The notes beneath the pieces are model-generated. The model saw only the letters and a list, made by a program, of their open reading frames with translations. It was not told where the DNA came from and did not search any database. The position numbers and the translations under genes are program-made. Below are positions 23,049 through 33,928 of a DNA stretch of 64,000 nucleotides, in pieces. Position 1 is the first letter of the stretch; the number at the start of each line of letters is the position of its first letter. Origin of the DNA: Marasmius tenuissimus. Taxonomy: Eukaryota; Basidiomycota; Agaricomycetes; Agaricales; Marasmiaceae. Location of the stretch: the NCBI GenBank assembly GCA_029532415.1, contig JAQOTA010000069.1, positions 2,232,001 to 2,296,000 of the forward strand. Reading direction: 5' to 3'.

Positions 23049-25317
23049 TCAGTTATGAACAATTTGCTTCAGCACAGCTAAGGCCGTGAGGGTGGTCTGG
23101 GCACCGAGTCTTTGATTTGCTCGTCGGAACAATGCCGTATCGCGGTGCAAAGGCAACATGCGATCCCCAACAACCGCAGCTCCTACGAGAAGCAGAATGA
23201 CTATGAAGGATGATTCTGAATCGATCGGAGACGCACCTGGGATAGACAAGACTTTGTATACAAAAGGCGACAACAGAGGAAACGACGGGCTGTGGACCTG
23301 CCACCACCTGATCGCATCACATTGCAGACTCTCCAGGGGGAGTCCCACGTATCGATACAGTTCCTGTCGTGCTTCGAACACTTTCATGATCGACTGCGGG
23401 TAATAGACCTGAGAAATTTTTTGTTCGAGTTCTCCCCAGGCCCGGACAACATGTTCAAGTTCCTCTCTCTGGGTAGCATCAGCCAGTAGCCCGTGAACTT
23501 TAACGCATGGATCAAAAACTGTCACAAGAGTGATACCCGATTGATTACTCCGTGTTTGCGGCTGAGGAATGGCATCACTCACTAGAGGACCAAACGTAAA
23601 CCGGCGATGAAGACGATGTCGAGTAGTAGCGGCGCAGCAATCCATAGGACGTTTGAAGGGCAGTTGATAAGGAGGAATGCGGAGCTGTTGCGATTCCTTC
23701 TTGGATATGTGCTTCAAGAGATCTCTTCGTACGGAGATATTTGAAGAGGGTAGGGGAGTAATCAGCCTCTCGTGAACGCAAAAGCGCCCCAGCTTGTTTC
23801 AGCGCTGAAACAAACTGGGCCAGGTGGTTGGTTGCGAAGGCGATGAAGCTCCAATCAGCCGTGTTTATTTGGAAAGACTTCAGTGCTGGACGAAAAGCAA
23901 CATAGAACTCCAAAACAGAACGATAATATAGAGCCGATTCTGAAGGGACATCAAAAATTTGAGCGACTATAGGGAATGGAAGCGATACGCACCCATCATA
24001 GCAAGAGTTGTAAACCATTGGCGATTCTTGTCAAGACACAACTTCCGGGTAGGAGGTTTGCCTTCGATTACCTGAGGTGATTTGGCTTCGAATTCGACTG
24101 CCTCGTTCCACGCGTGCGCCGGCTGCGACACGATGTGTTCGATGATCCGGCGAAGCTAGCGTTGTATGAGTAGTGGTCAAAGTTCGAAATGATAACCAGG
24201 TGGAGACGAACTTTATTAATTGCAGCAGTAATCCCACCTGTAGGAGGATTCCTCTCGCTATGAGAAGAGTTGATTGCTTGTGCAAACTGAAATTTGAGTG
24301 ATCATCAGATTCAAATTATGTCCTTGGGCCGTCATCGAGAAAGCTAAGTACGGACCTCGCGTGCGGCCTGATATATAGCGTGTCTGACGCAACGAAGACG
24401 AACGTAGACCGTGGGCCCGCCCCGTCCTCGAGCAATATAACGTCGCTGTAGTTCCTTGAGTACGAGATCGTTCTTGCCGCCGTTGTCGAGCATGAAATAG
24501 ATAGTCTGGCCCTGTGGTCTTAGAAGATGGCACGGTGTGCACAATATGCTCGGACAACGTACTTTGCTTTCCAGACCGTACAGCTCCAGTGTCTGAAGAA
24601 TCGCCTCGGCCATCGAGATGACATCGGCTTTGACCTCGCAGAAATTGAGCAGTTGCTCGGCTAAACAGAAAAAGGATTTTGAGACGCTATCTCATGGACT
24701 GGGGTTATTCAAACGTACCAAGCTGGCCGTGAATCGTGATATAATGAAATGCTACACCAACGAAACATGTCGAATGGTTCCCTTTCTGTGGATTCCAAAA
24801 ATCCACTGATAGGGCGACTTCACCTGGAACCAACTAATCCTTTCATATTAGTGAATTGTCCTATATATTCGATCGCGACCAAATACACCTTCAATAATTC
24901 CTTTTGCTTGTTGATATTGTGCATAGCCAACGAACAAATCCTTTGTTCGATGACTCCGGCGTCTGGTTTGCCAGCTGATTTCATGACTCCTCGTATATCC
25001 TGGAATCCCGAGGTTTCCACGATGTTAGGCGCCTGTCCTGCGGTGATGATCCACTTGAGCAATCGGGTTTCAGGCTGGAAATTGTAAGTAACATTTGCAA
25101 AAAGGACTGGGGCGACTTACTTCTGAGTCTGAAGTGTTGAATGCATCTTTGACATGAAAGGGAGGTAAAGAAGTACATTCTACCCCTGGGAAAATGCCTG
25201 ACGGAGATCAATGACAATGAGTGCCCATGGAATCCGGGTATGTGATATCTGATTACCGGTTGATATCCCGATAGCATTACCGAACGCGAGCTGGTTCGAG
25301 ATTTGCAGGTCGTCCAT
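23049..25317 (-). CDS. hAT-superfamily transposase, about 584 aa, apparently intact
   Basis: Ten exons (25317-25257, 25179-25121, 25074-24889, 24833-24719, 24660-24563, 24511-24356, 24286-24197, 24155-23993, 23939-23583, 23518-23049) join in phase without a stop. Order of features: ETRLLKWIITAGQAP region; first catalytic strand VALSVDFWNPQKG; ETRL-helix region AEAILQTLELYGLESK; second acidic motif IYFMLDNGGKND; RLRCVRHAIYQAA; KLCLDKNRQWFTTLAMM (the hAT RW motif, here QW); and a C-terminal dimerisation region DAIRWWQVHSPSFPLLS followed by LSIPGASPIDSESSF and RLGAQTTLTALAVLK. By family knowledge it excises and reinserts hAT elements with 8-bp duplications. No N-terminal BED zinc finger was found. 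A 54-nt GTGCGT...GTAG segment (23236-23183) could be an optional intron, but reading through it matches the hAT motif better. Element ends were not located. Confidence 0.85.
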
Positions 25318-25697
25318 GATGGGTAGATGTTGTTCTCGATGTCATGGAAGATTGCTCGACTTTATACCCCCAAGATCCAAGGTAAGGAAGGAGGGAGATC
25401 GATTAGGAAAGTGCAAGTAGAGGAAACGGCGAGGCGCTAACAACGTGCAGTAAGAGAACTGCAATCGATCGCGTACTGAGATCGAGACTCCCGATTTGCT
25501 TGACACCAAAAGGGTATACATCAGCGACGTCCCCAAATGGACTTCAACTTCGTGGTGGGCTGTATGGGTGCCAGGTCTGGTAAGATGAATTCGTGTCATG
25601 GAGATCCCTTTGGTCATGCTTTTCCCGCTTCATGCGATAGATGAACGATAGCAGACGATAGCCTGGCAAACCGTCTCTATACTTTTGAAGAAGACAA

Positions 25698-26305
25698 TCA
25701 AACGAGATCATGGGCCCAAACTTCGATGAATAGGTCTGAAGAATTAGAGCATCGACGCGTACGCGTATTCGGCCCAGTCCAGAGTACTATAAGGAGCAAA
25801 CCCTGATATACTAGAGGGACAATCTTGACTCGAGCTGGAGCTGCAGTTCTTGAAATGGCCGGCGCCATGTACCTGATATCAGATTGGAAGAAAAGTACAG
25901 CGTCCACCCATCGATTCTGAGGCCGTCGTTAGTCATAGGTGAGCAACACCACTGGGAATACTATTACTACGGTTGACGACTCGTCGAAAGGTACGCACTT
26001 TCCATGTTTCGTGAGGTGATTGTCTGCAGACTGCGGTGATGAGAATCCAGGTCCGAGTCAGATATTTCGGCCCGGACCACCTGGTTTCCTCTTATGTACC
26101 TCCACCACGACGCACGCGTACCCCATGCAGCCATTTCCTCTGACCCGCCTTTTTGATGGAAACGCTGCAAGGTACGTGGATATATAAACAAGTTATCAAA
26201 CTCCAAGCCAGGCTCAGGGAGGCTCAGGGACCATGTTTCTTCACACTGTATTGGCACCTGAGGTGTCAAAAACCGCGATGTAAAATACACGATCGTTTTT
26301 GACAT
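25698..26305 (-). CDS. Unrecognised gene, 5' end altered by a mobile element
   Basis: Two minus-strand open stretches (about 26260-25998 and 25918-25698) have coding-like composition. The first contains PGLEFDNLFIYPRTLQRFHQ and ASWWRYIRGNQVVRAEIS; the second contains MAPAISRTAAPARVKIVPLV and WTGPNTRTRR. A GTGCGT donor near 25996 and a CCTCAG acceptor near 25920 exist, but their phases do not match, so the junction is unresolved. The first 15 or so codons before position 26261 lie inside the 542-bp miniature element. The original start was therefore probably upstream of it and the gene may be broken. No family was recognised. Confidence 0.35.
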
Positions 26306-26802
26306 GTAAAATACGCGTAAATTACATATTTGACAACTTGGTCCGAGAGCAGCCTGTCAAAACTTGTCAGAAACTATAAGGTAGCGCAGGGGACCTTCGA
26401 GATATAGGCGCACCTCAGTGACGCTGAACATCTATGTGGTCTCGAGTACTCCTCCCGCCTCTGCGAACAAGAGGATTCTGGCTCAGGAGTCTCGGCCCAT
26501 GTGGTGTTTACATGGGTGGGAGTCATATGCTGGCATATCTTCCGATCCTGACGAGGAAACAACGCGTTGACCAGTCGAGATAGCTCAGAGTGCTCGATCT
26601 ACGTGCCACTTTTAGGCTTTCGCCAGCCTAGATAACTGTCAGTCAGCGAGAGAAGCATAAAAAAACTACTTTCTTGGGTGTTTTGGGTTTTTGACAAAGT
26701 TGAGTTTTTGACACGTAAATTACATGCCTTTTCAATCTGACAATTGGCCCAAAACTTTTTGACATTTTTGACAATCTTCAAAACGATTTTGACACAGCCC
26801 TA
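26261..26802. mobile_element. hAT-type miniature element, about 542 bp
   Basis: The ends are related inverted sequences: AGGTGTCAAAAACC at the left and, read inward from the right end, TAGGGCTGTGTCAAAATCG. They are flanked by GGCACCT on both sides (26253-26259 and 26803-26809). The eighth base differs (G versus C), as expected for an old 8-bp duplication. Copies of TTTGACA/TGTCAAA recur near both ends (26265, 26295, 26330, 26355, 26695-26795), the subterminal-motif clustering usual in hAT elements. There is no transposase coding capacity. It interrupts the 5' side of the gene at 25.7-26.3 kb. Confidence 0.65.
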
Positions 26803-27699
26803 GGCACCTCGGTCTGCCCCGCCGGCGGGGAATCCCGTACTGCCACCCGACAAACCCGTGCTGTTCCCTAGACTGTTAGAACACTGAACAGCACATTTTG
26901 GACATCGACACCTGAACTCGCAATTCCATCATCTCATGATCAATTTATTCCCCTCGTTATTCATCGTCATTCAATTCGGAACACCCCCTGGAGGACCCGT
27001 GCTATTCCCTATCACAGTCTAGTCAGCGGTTCAGGTAAGATATAAGTATAGATTAATCGGTGGTCCTATTTTGGGACGGCAGGGTTCCGTACTCTGTGCC
27101 ATAATTGTCAGTAAATCTCACACCACGACATAGATACGGCCAAGTCGTTCGATAAACACCTTCCAGTATTTTTTCATGGATTGATGTCATTTACCTGTGG
27201 GTCGTCAATGTGCTATTGTACTTACTAGAAGGGACTCGTGGCGAAGCCGCCACGCGGCGAGACTTAAAGCCCATACCCTTACCATTGCAACTTCTACCAT
27301 TTCCCTGATTCAGCTTCTCCTTCAGTAGGATACTGAGCCACTCAGGTAGATAGAAACATCGCCGCATTCACCGTAGATTCAATCCATGCGACTCAAAAAC
27401 CCAACGGACCCGGGACACTCAAATAAGGTTAGACAGACACCGAGGAGTAAACCATTGGTTCGTGTTGAGCGGCGTAACAAATATCCATAGATAGAAAATA
27501 ATCACAGTGCCCTGCAGCTCGGCACTACTTGACTACACTGAGAGGTTGCCTACGACACGGGTGCGGTGGAACGTCCGTCTACCAAGAATCCATATGACAG
27601 CTGCCATGGCTTCGAACACACGATCGGTTGAAGGTTCGCATTGTGGCTACCCGATGGGACCCAGGGGCCAGGCGTCTGTGGATGCCGTTCCATGACCAG

Positions 27700-27986
27700 T
27701 GAGCAGAAAATATGGTACATCTATCTGGTTGTTAGGATGGCAGATTCATGGCCTTTGGACCTGGAAAGTGGCGTGATTTGTTCTGAGTCCGAGGTTAACA
27801 CCAAATAGGATCGTACCATACAACGACGGTTCGAGGAAAAGCCAACGAATGAGGCGTCGCATCCCAGATTCAGCCGCTAACCCGCTGCGAAGCCGCCCCA
27901 GCAGGGCTTGCAACCCTCCAGCCCCCAAACTCCCCTAGATCTCTTGTCCCCGTTCAATCGCTCGCTACATACTTATCACTGAAATG
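27700..27986 (+). repeat. Dispersed direct repeat A, about 287 bp
   Basis: Similar in the same orientation to 37587-37889, with long identical blocks (AAATAGGATCGTACCATACAACGACGG; GATCTCTTGTCCCCGTTCAATCGCTCGC, both quoted here only by their ends) and about 15 percent difference plus small indels. Homology begins near AGTGAGCAGA and ends at CACTGAAATG in both. The internal TGGTTGTTAG...CTTATCA has TG...CA ends like a retrotransposon LTR, but the shared sequence outside these ends argues against simple solo LTRs. Confidence 0.7.
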
Positions 27987-28811
27987 TGATACTGTGGCCT
28001 GCCACCGGCTGTAATCCCGCGAAAACTGTTAAAGGGCAATTGGAGCAGCAAGACTATCAGCACTTACATTTCACTTTGATATTAGCCACATCACCCCACA
28101 CCTTTTCCCTCAATAAGCGGGCGCGTCAGTTGGGGAAGAATAATTCGTCGGGCCACGGTACCTGTTCGAATGATATGGAGACATCGGCGGAGGAATGCGA
28201 ACAAGTGTGAGCAAGAGTATCGCCAACACCGGAAGACATAACTGTAATTTGAAGAAACTCTCACTCAATAATCATTTGAGGTGATTATATCTAAGGACTC
28301 TGGGATTCGGAGGATGCTTTGACGAAGCGGCCTCCGACTTGGCTTGTGGATGTCATCCTGTTGTGTAGGATTTGTATTCTCGTAAAGGTAGTGCCGGTAC
28401 AGAACAGACCCGGTCAATCTAGTTCGAGCATTCAGGCATGTTTGATCAAGCTCGAGATGGCGTCGGTTCTTGCTCCATTGTCAGGGCTCAAATTGGCTCT
28501 AAATCTCGACATTGTTGCTCTTTTGGGTGTCAATGGGAAGTAGGAAGTTAGTGAGTAGGGTTCCAAAGATGCCTGCCTTGGCGTTTATATTAGGCATCGG
28601 AAGCTCGAGATCTCGAAGCTTGCGGTATGATACTAATCCACTTCCAGTTGATTGGATGTCCTCGAGTGTGGAATACGCGTGGTTCCTTTCATTCAACCAC
28701 ATTCAGAGCGGCGAGTTTCCTTGTTTGTGGTGTCGGCAGGGATTGACGTGATCGTCGTTGATGTTTAATGTGAAATTGTATGAGAACTCACTCACCATGT
28801 CAGAAAAATAC

Positions 28812-29015
28812 TTACGGCCTTGTGGTGCCTTGCGGAGCCTTCCGAAGCTTTGTATTATGTAAGTCCCCATTTCTTGTGGCCTTACGATGCCTTACGGAGC
28901 ATTTTAAGGCAGATTTCGAAGATTTCTCGGCGCCGGTAAGGCTCAAAAAAGGCTCCATAATGGGTCGTAATACCGGTTTTCTTGTAATAAGTCGCCGTTT
29001 ATTACAAGGCCGTAA
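28812..29015. mobile_element. Small inverted-repeat element, 204 bp
   Basis: A perfect 12-bp terminal inverted repeat, TTACGGCCTTGT (28812-28823) and ACAAGGCCGTAA (29004-29015), encloses short internal repeats of GCCTTRCGGAGC and AAGGC units in both orientations. No exact target duplication was seen next to it. Subterminal repetition of a short motif favours a non-autonomous DNA transposon; a regulatory repeat cluster is less likely. Confidence 0.5.
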
Positions 29016-29421
29016 TTGATTTTTTCGTCACACATAGCAAGCTCGCGCAAGGACTCTTTATATAGAAAAGTCATCAGAAGCCAGAGTGTGTATCAGTATG
29101 AGGATTGCATGACGAACTGAAGCACTGTAGAGAGCCCTATTACCCAGAAATGGTGGTCAGAAGCAAAGGACAATGTGAGAACTTGAAAGAGCGACGCGGG
29201 TGCCACAGCCACCTCTGGATACAGGCCGGGAAATCGGCAAGCAACGAGGGGCCCGACTGGTCTGACCATGGCAACCTTGTTTGTTGGCCTGTGGCATTTG
29301 GAAAGAAATTCGTTCCCATTTTTCTACTTTTCTTGGATCAAGAGGCGGTGCTAAGAACCTCTCTCTCATTTGTAGAGTAGATAACGGTAGTACGAGACGG
29401 GAAGTTCATTGGTAGTATTGA

Positions 29422-31222
29422 TCAGACTCGACGAACAAATGGCTCGCGGTATGCACAGACAAGAGATGAACAGTACTGCGGTTCGAGTGTATCTCCAATA
29501 CTGGGTGGCACCAGGGCACTAGGTTGTGCACGTGCCTGTGGGACTCGAAGCTCTAAGCGAAGTCCTGGACGCGGACGTGGGATTGGCAACGTCCCAAGTT
29601 GCATATAGATCTTGGATAGTAGCGATGAACTTTGGGTGAAGCATTGTTAGGTAGTCGAGACTGACGTACCAAGTAAGAGTATCGATGATACGATAACCAG
29701 TACGCTGCCACGGAGAGCACCACCATCACAGCAGTACTCAATCCAATGAGCCTCAGTGGGCCATGAGTGGTATTAGTACGCCAAGCACGCGAAGTGGGTT
29801 TCTCCCAAACAACAATTGTCCCCTGAGAGGTGCTAGAGCCACTCGCTAAAAGGTATCGTTCCTTCGACGTAAAATGCTGGATGGAATGAACAGGTTGAGC
29901 ATCACGGTACCAAACTCATTGGATTACTCACTGCGACGGTTTGGATTGAGACCTCGCGAGTTTTTCGGCGACGGAAAAGGTCACTAAACAATTTCTGATG
30001 TTGATATTGTGAGAGTCGTTGTAGAAGGATACCAGATCGAACGTCGTAAACATAGACGCTTCCATCATCCGAGCCACACACTGCCACCCTATTCCGCTCG
30101 GCGAAGATAGCTTGCTTCACGACGGGGATTCGACTCCCTCCCTCCAAGCTATGGCGTTTAGACAAGGCAGGGAAGTCATAGTTGTCAAATTCCCCTGTGG
30201 CTAGGTTATGTATAAGGAGGTAATCAGGGGGGTCGGATAGACATGCGTTGCCTCTGAACAACGGTTGGAGCTATGTTAGACTCAGAACGCACAGAGGACG
30301 CACAGAGGACCTGACTGTGCCACTTACATGATTCCCCCATCAAACTCTAGTTTTCCCTGCTCAGTCTCATTGTCATCGTCGCGCAGCTCACAATAGCTTC
30401 TATGTACCAGTTTTCAGCGAGCTGGTTTGGGGGCATCGATCGTGGACTTACATTTGTCCCGCCTCCAACCAAAATATCAAAAGGTAACCCCCGCAAAATG
30501 CCAGATTTCTCGGGATACTTGGTATCTCCTCCGATTCGTTAGAGTGCCAGTGTAATTGTAGGTCGTAGCGGCCTAGGACGCGAGGCGGTCATAAATCGTT
30601 CCAAAGGGCAGATTTGGCACCTCACCTTGTACCATTAGTAGCTTATACACCCTTATTAGGCCGTTCTGGTTTCCGAGTACCAGGTAGCGTTTCGCAGAGT
30701 GTATAGCAAGCGATTCCACCACGTCTTTGCGATGAAATATCGAGAAAGGGCGTTGCCATGTGCAACCCTGTGGCGATGCTATTAGACATCAACTCACGAC
30801 AGCGCGCCTGGCAGCCCACTCACCTTGATATTGTTGAAATCCGCTTCAACGAGCAATCCTCTTGCTGTTCCGAAGAAAAGATGTGACCTTACAGACTCTT
30901 CGTTGCTATCCCCAGAGCTGATCCAAAGAATGGTTGTGATCTGTCCCCAGCCAAGAATCTCGAACCTGGAGTCATAGCGGGGCCGAAGGACTTCGTCGCA
31001 TGTCCCACTAACGATTGACCATATACGAACACATCCATCATCTCCTACTGGCATGTCAGGTTGTTCAAGTGTAGAGGCTGGGAGGGAGATCGTACCGCCA
31101 CTAGCAAGACGCTGCCCGTTGGGGGAGAAGACGAGAGCGTTTATCGGGCCTTGCGACCCTACGAGCTCCGTGATTCTCCTGTAGCTTGGCTCGGAACCCA
31201 TAACGACGACATTTAGCAACAT
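29422..31222 (-). CDS. WD40-repeat protein with C-terminal membrane segment, about 449 aa
   Basis: Eight exons (31222-31096, 31044-30824, 30767-30633, 30528-30452, 30399-30328, 30253-29932, 29876-29670, 29610-29422) join in phase to 450 codons. WD40 units are visible: GPINALVFSPNGQRLASGG then DDGCVRIW; VVESLAIHSAKRYLVLG then QNGLIRVY; RNLAFCGGYLLIFWLEAGQ; VVKQAIFAERNRVAVCGSD then DGSVYVYD; and RYLLASGSSTSQGTIVVWE. After the propeller a hydrophobic helix (GLSTAVMVVLSVAAYWLS) looks membrane-spanning and is followed by a Pro/Arg-rich tail of about 75 residues. By family knowledge WD40 propellers are protein-binding platforms; the membrane anchor is read from the sequence. The donor of exon 3 (GTACAAG at 30632) is the least certain, with GTGAGG at 30625 as alternative. 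Confidence 0.8.
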
Positions 31223-32058
31223 ATGGCCCCGCTATTTATCCTTAAACTCAAGTCTCTGGACGTTAGGACCGGGAATTCGAAAACAAATGCCTATTTTGGG
31301 GATGAACACAACTGGGTTCCTTTGTAAGCGAGTAGGATGATATGTTGGGCAAGATAAGTACCTCATCAATACACAACCAAGGCGCTTGCGCTGCCGGTAT
31401 GGAAGAAGGGCGACAATTCTCCTCAGTGAGACCGTATACATGGGAGAGTCAAATGCGCGAAGAAACTTCTTGGCTCGCCGTTCTCCCGCTGTGACGATGC
31501 CGGTATGGCGATGGCTAAGACCTAAGATTCAGACTTCATCAGTTCTTGAACGTGGGGGTATCGTTTTGGGTTCCTATACTGTCAATTTAGTTTCTCCGAT
31601 GAAAGGCAAGTTGCAACACTAGAAGGAAGTTGAAATGCGACGATTGAGCAAGAAGACGGGCGTCTGTGATTCTCGAAGCGCACTGGAGCTCAGGGGTGTG
31701 GAATTGGCTGGCTTCCACTCAGAGAGCATACCAAGGATGGCTAAGTCCATGTGACTTGCCGTAGTCGGCGTGAGCCGAACCTCGAGATATCTTGGATTTG
31801 ACTCTCGCCCGTGAATTCACCTCGTCTGCAGTATGCACACTTTCTGGGCGAATCGTGCGGAGAACTTGAAGATTGAGGTTCAAGAACCCTTAGCCCTGCT
31901 CGTCGCCTCGCCTTAACCGGGCCGATGCGCTAGGATAATTGGATACACAGGGCTATACCACTAGTTGATCACTCGTCCGATCTCACGGGGCGCAGAGTAG
32001 GTAGGTTTCTAAGTATATGTATCGTGAAACCAGTGAAAGGAATTCACACCATTCTCCG
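31223..32058. other. No supportable gene
   Basis: The upstream region of the WD40 gene, with only short frames and no recognised site. Confidence 0.4.
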
Positions 32059-32552
32059 TCAGGGAACTTTAAGGGTATCGAGTCGATTCACGTCCGGTAA
32101 TGCTTGACATCTATTACCGTATATAGCAAACATTCCAGCAGTAATTTCATGGTCACGAATCTCCTTGAAATAGACATTACTACGTAGATCCATTAGTTTC
32201 CCCATTCCATACAAGGTTTTATTGCCCGAAAATGTTTGACTTTTCCTGTAGTCTACATATCCGAAGTATTGCCGGACGCGAACCAGCGTCTTTCTCGTCC
32301 GAAAAGCTTCCCGACCGTGAATGACACAGATTCTCGAGCCCGGGAATTCTTTCTTTTCTTGATTCCCTTTCATGACTGATTTTAAGATCTGGAAAAGCTG
32401 CTTGGCGCCTCGTGAGTCGTGTCTGCCCAAAATCTCACATTGGTGTCGGACTGATTACTTGGGCCAACGGCAATTAGGACGACTCCGATCCATGTCCTGT
32501 CGTAACGAGTGTGCCCCAAGCACCAGACAACCTTATATATACTCATCGACAT
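32059..32552 (-). CDS. Unrecognised two-exon protein, about 147-151 aa
   Basis: Exon 1 (32552-32439) begins with MSMSIYKVVWCLGHTRYDRT and joins in phase 0 to exon 2, which ends at the stop at 32059. The acceptor is either at 32401 (38-nt intron) or, with a better pyrimidine tract, at 32389 (50-nt intron). Both keep the frame. Exon 2 is compact and charged (KTLVRVRQYFGYVDYRKSQ, then EIRDHEITAGMFAIYGNRC) and looks like a small globular domain, but I recognise no family. No signal peptide or membrane helix is evident. Its start codon is 76 bp from that of the divergent plus-strand gene, so they probably share a promoter. Confidence 0.6.
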
Positions 32553-32628
32553 CTCGAGTATAAGAGCGCCATCGAAACGGCGTCTGGCACTATCGTGATT
32601 CTGTCGCCTCGAGACACACCGTGGCCCA
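32553..32628. promoter_or_regulatory. Short divergent promoter region
   Basis: Only 76 bp separate the start codons of two coding-looking genes transcribed away from each other, so both 5' untranslated regions and core promoters must overlap or lie here. No TATA box or other named element was recognised. Confidence 0.4.
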
Positions 32629-33442
32629 ATGGCTGATAGAGACGTCGCTGCGCCTGCATTAGAACCTCGTAAGTGTACCTTTTCTTTAGGAGCCGCATAC
32701 ATCACGACTCATAACTCATGCCCGGGTGCTGGAATCTTGGTTCAGTGACGATCGACATTAGCGAGTCACTTGCCTCGCTGAGTGCAGATTACACTGCCCT
32801 CGCAAGACAAGTGAGCAATCTTAAACAAGGGGCCAGTCCTTCAGTTTTTCGTCCTTGAAGGTTCCAAGCTCACGAGTCACCGGGTTCACTCTAAAATCTT
32901 TGAAATACAGTTCAATGAAATCTACTTGGCCAGCACCAGTGCTGGATTAAACGATCTGAAAATTGGGTGTGGTGAACAGGTGAGCCAATCTATTCTGAGT
33001 CGTAAACGTTGATCAATCGTTCGCGTTGGGTGCTACTACGGAAGCTGGCCAGCCTTCATAAAGATTTTGAAGCCCAGATTCGAGACACAGAAGCCCGGAT
33101 TTCGGATGGCCGAACGGCCATGAACGATCTGCAGAGGAAGGTGTACCTCTTCCTCGACGAAGGCCGCCCACGAGAAGAATCACTTCAGGATAGAAATATG
33201 ATGCTTCAAAAACAGTTGGAGAACGTTACGCAAGAATTATGGGAATCTGACAACAAGTTTGAAGCCCTTGACGATCTGGGAGAGAAAATACGTCACAAAA
33301 CGGTGTCTTCTCTCGAAAAAATATTGGTGATGTTGACTCATTCACGGCCTCAAGTAAGTGGGTGTTGAAACCGGTTGAGGAGGGCTGACGCCAGCTTTGC
33401 TCATAGTTTGAGAGTTTTGATCGAAGAGGTCGAAGAAATTGA
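32629..33442 (+). CDS. Coiled-coil protein, about 194 aa
   Basis: Exons 32629-32668, 32746-32810, 32845-32979, 33045-33353 and about 33407-33442 join in phase. The protein begins MADRDVAAPALEPLTIDIS, continues into SLASLSADYTALARQ, then EGSKLTSHRVHSKIFEIQF, and becomes a long charged helix (KDFEAQIRDTEARISDGRT, QLENVTQELWESDNKFEAL) with heptad-like spacing. The second intron would be only 34 nt (32811-32844). If it is not spliced, a stop follows quickly, so a frameshift at the T5 run near 32845 is the alternative. The last exon has two possible frames and its end is uncertain. No named family was recognised. Confidence 0.55.
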
Positions 33443-33920
33443 GGGTAGACCATTTATGGAATTAGAAGGCTGAACCATGTAATGCTATTCGGATAATACA
33501 ATCGGTGGTCCAAGAATGGGCAGTCTTGGACCACCCGTCAGATGTGGACTAATTGAGACGACGAAGGAATGGACTCGTAGTAAAGAGTCAAGACCGCCCC
33601 AGGTGCCTGCGAATCGTTCATGTGCTTGGGAGAAAATTAATTGACAAAATGGTCAAAGGCCTGGAACACAGCGTGAAATCATGAATGAAAAATGTCCCGG
33701 ATATCAGAATGCTCATGAAATCAACGCTCTCATATTTGCACAGATCCAAGAAACTTACCAATCTCCAAACGAGATACCCCAAACCTAGTTTCCCCCAGGC
33801 ATACTCTCACGGCTGCGGGTACGCGGGTGAGAGTCCGTCAGAAGATACGCCGCGTTTATCATTCTGAATGCCATATATGGCAGTAAACGTGACCTTACGC
33901 GTGACTCTCACGAGCGCCAA
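33443..33920. other. No supportable gene
   Basis: An intergenic stretch between the coiled-coil gene and the long inverted-repeat element. Confidence 0.4.
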
Positions 33921-33928
33921 AGATCAAC
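33921..33928 (+). repeat. Target-site duplication, left copy
   Basis: AGATCAAC occurs exactly at both borders of the long-TIR element; the right copy is 37167-37174. Confidence 0.85.

Larger units (their letters stand above)
26811..29421. other. Gene-poor stretch with two repeats
   Basis: Apart from the dispersed repeat at 27700-27986 and the small inverted-repeat element at 28812-29015, only short unsupported frames are seen. Confidence 0.4.

Noticed and set aside
23183..23236. 54-nt GT-AG intron near the end of the first hAT gene
   Set aside because: It is a multiple of three, and reading through gives IPGASPIDSESSF, which matches the expected hAT dimerisation motif.
27708..27979. Solo LTRs at repeats A and B because of TG...CA ends
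   Set aside because: Similarity continues outside the TG and CA positions in both copies, so these are not the true borders, and no 4-6-bp duplication was seen.
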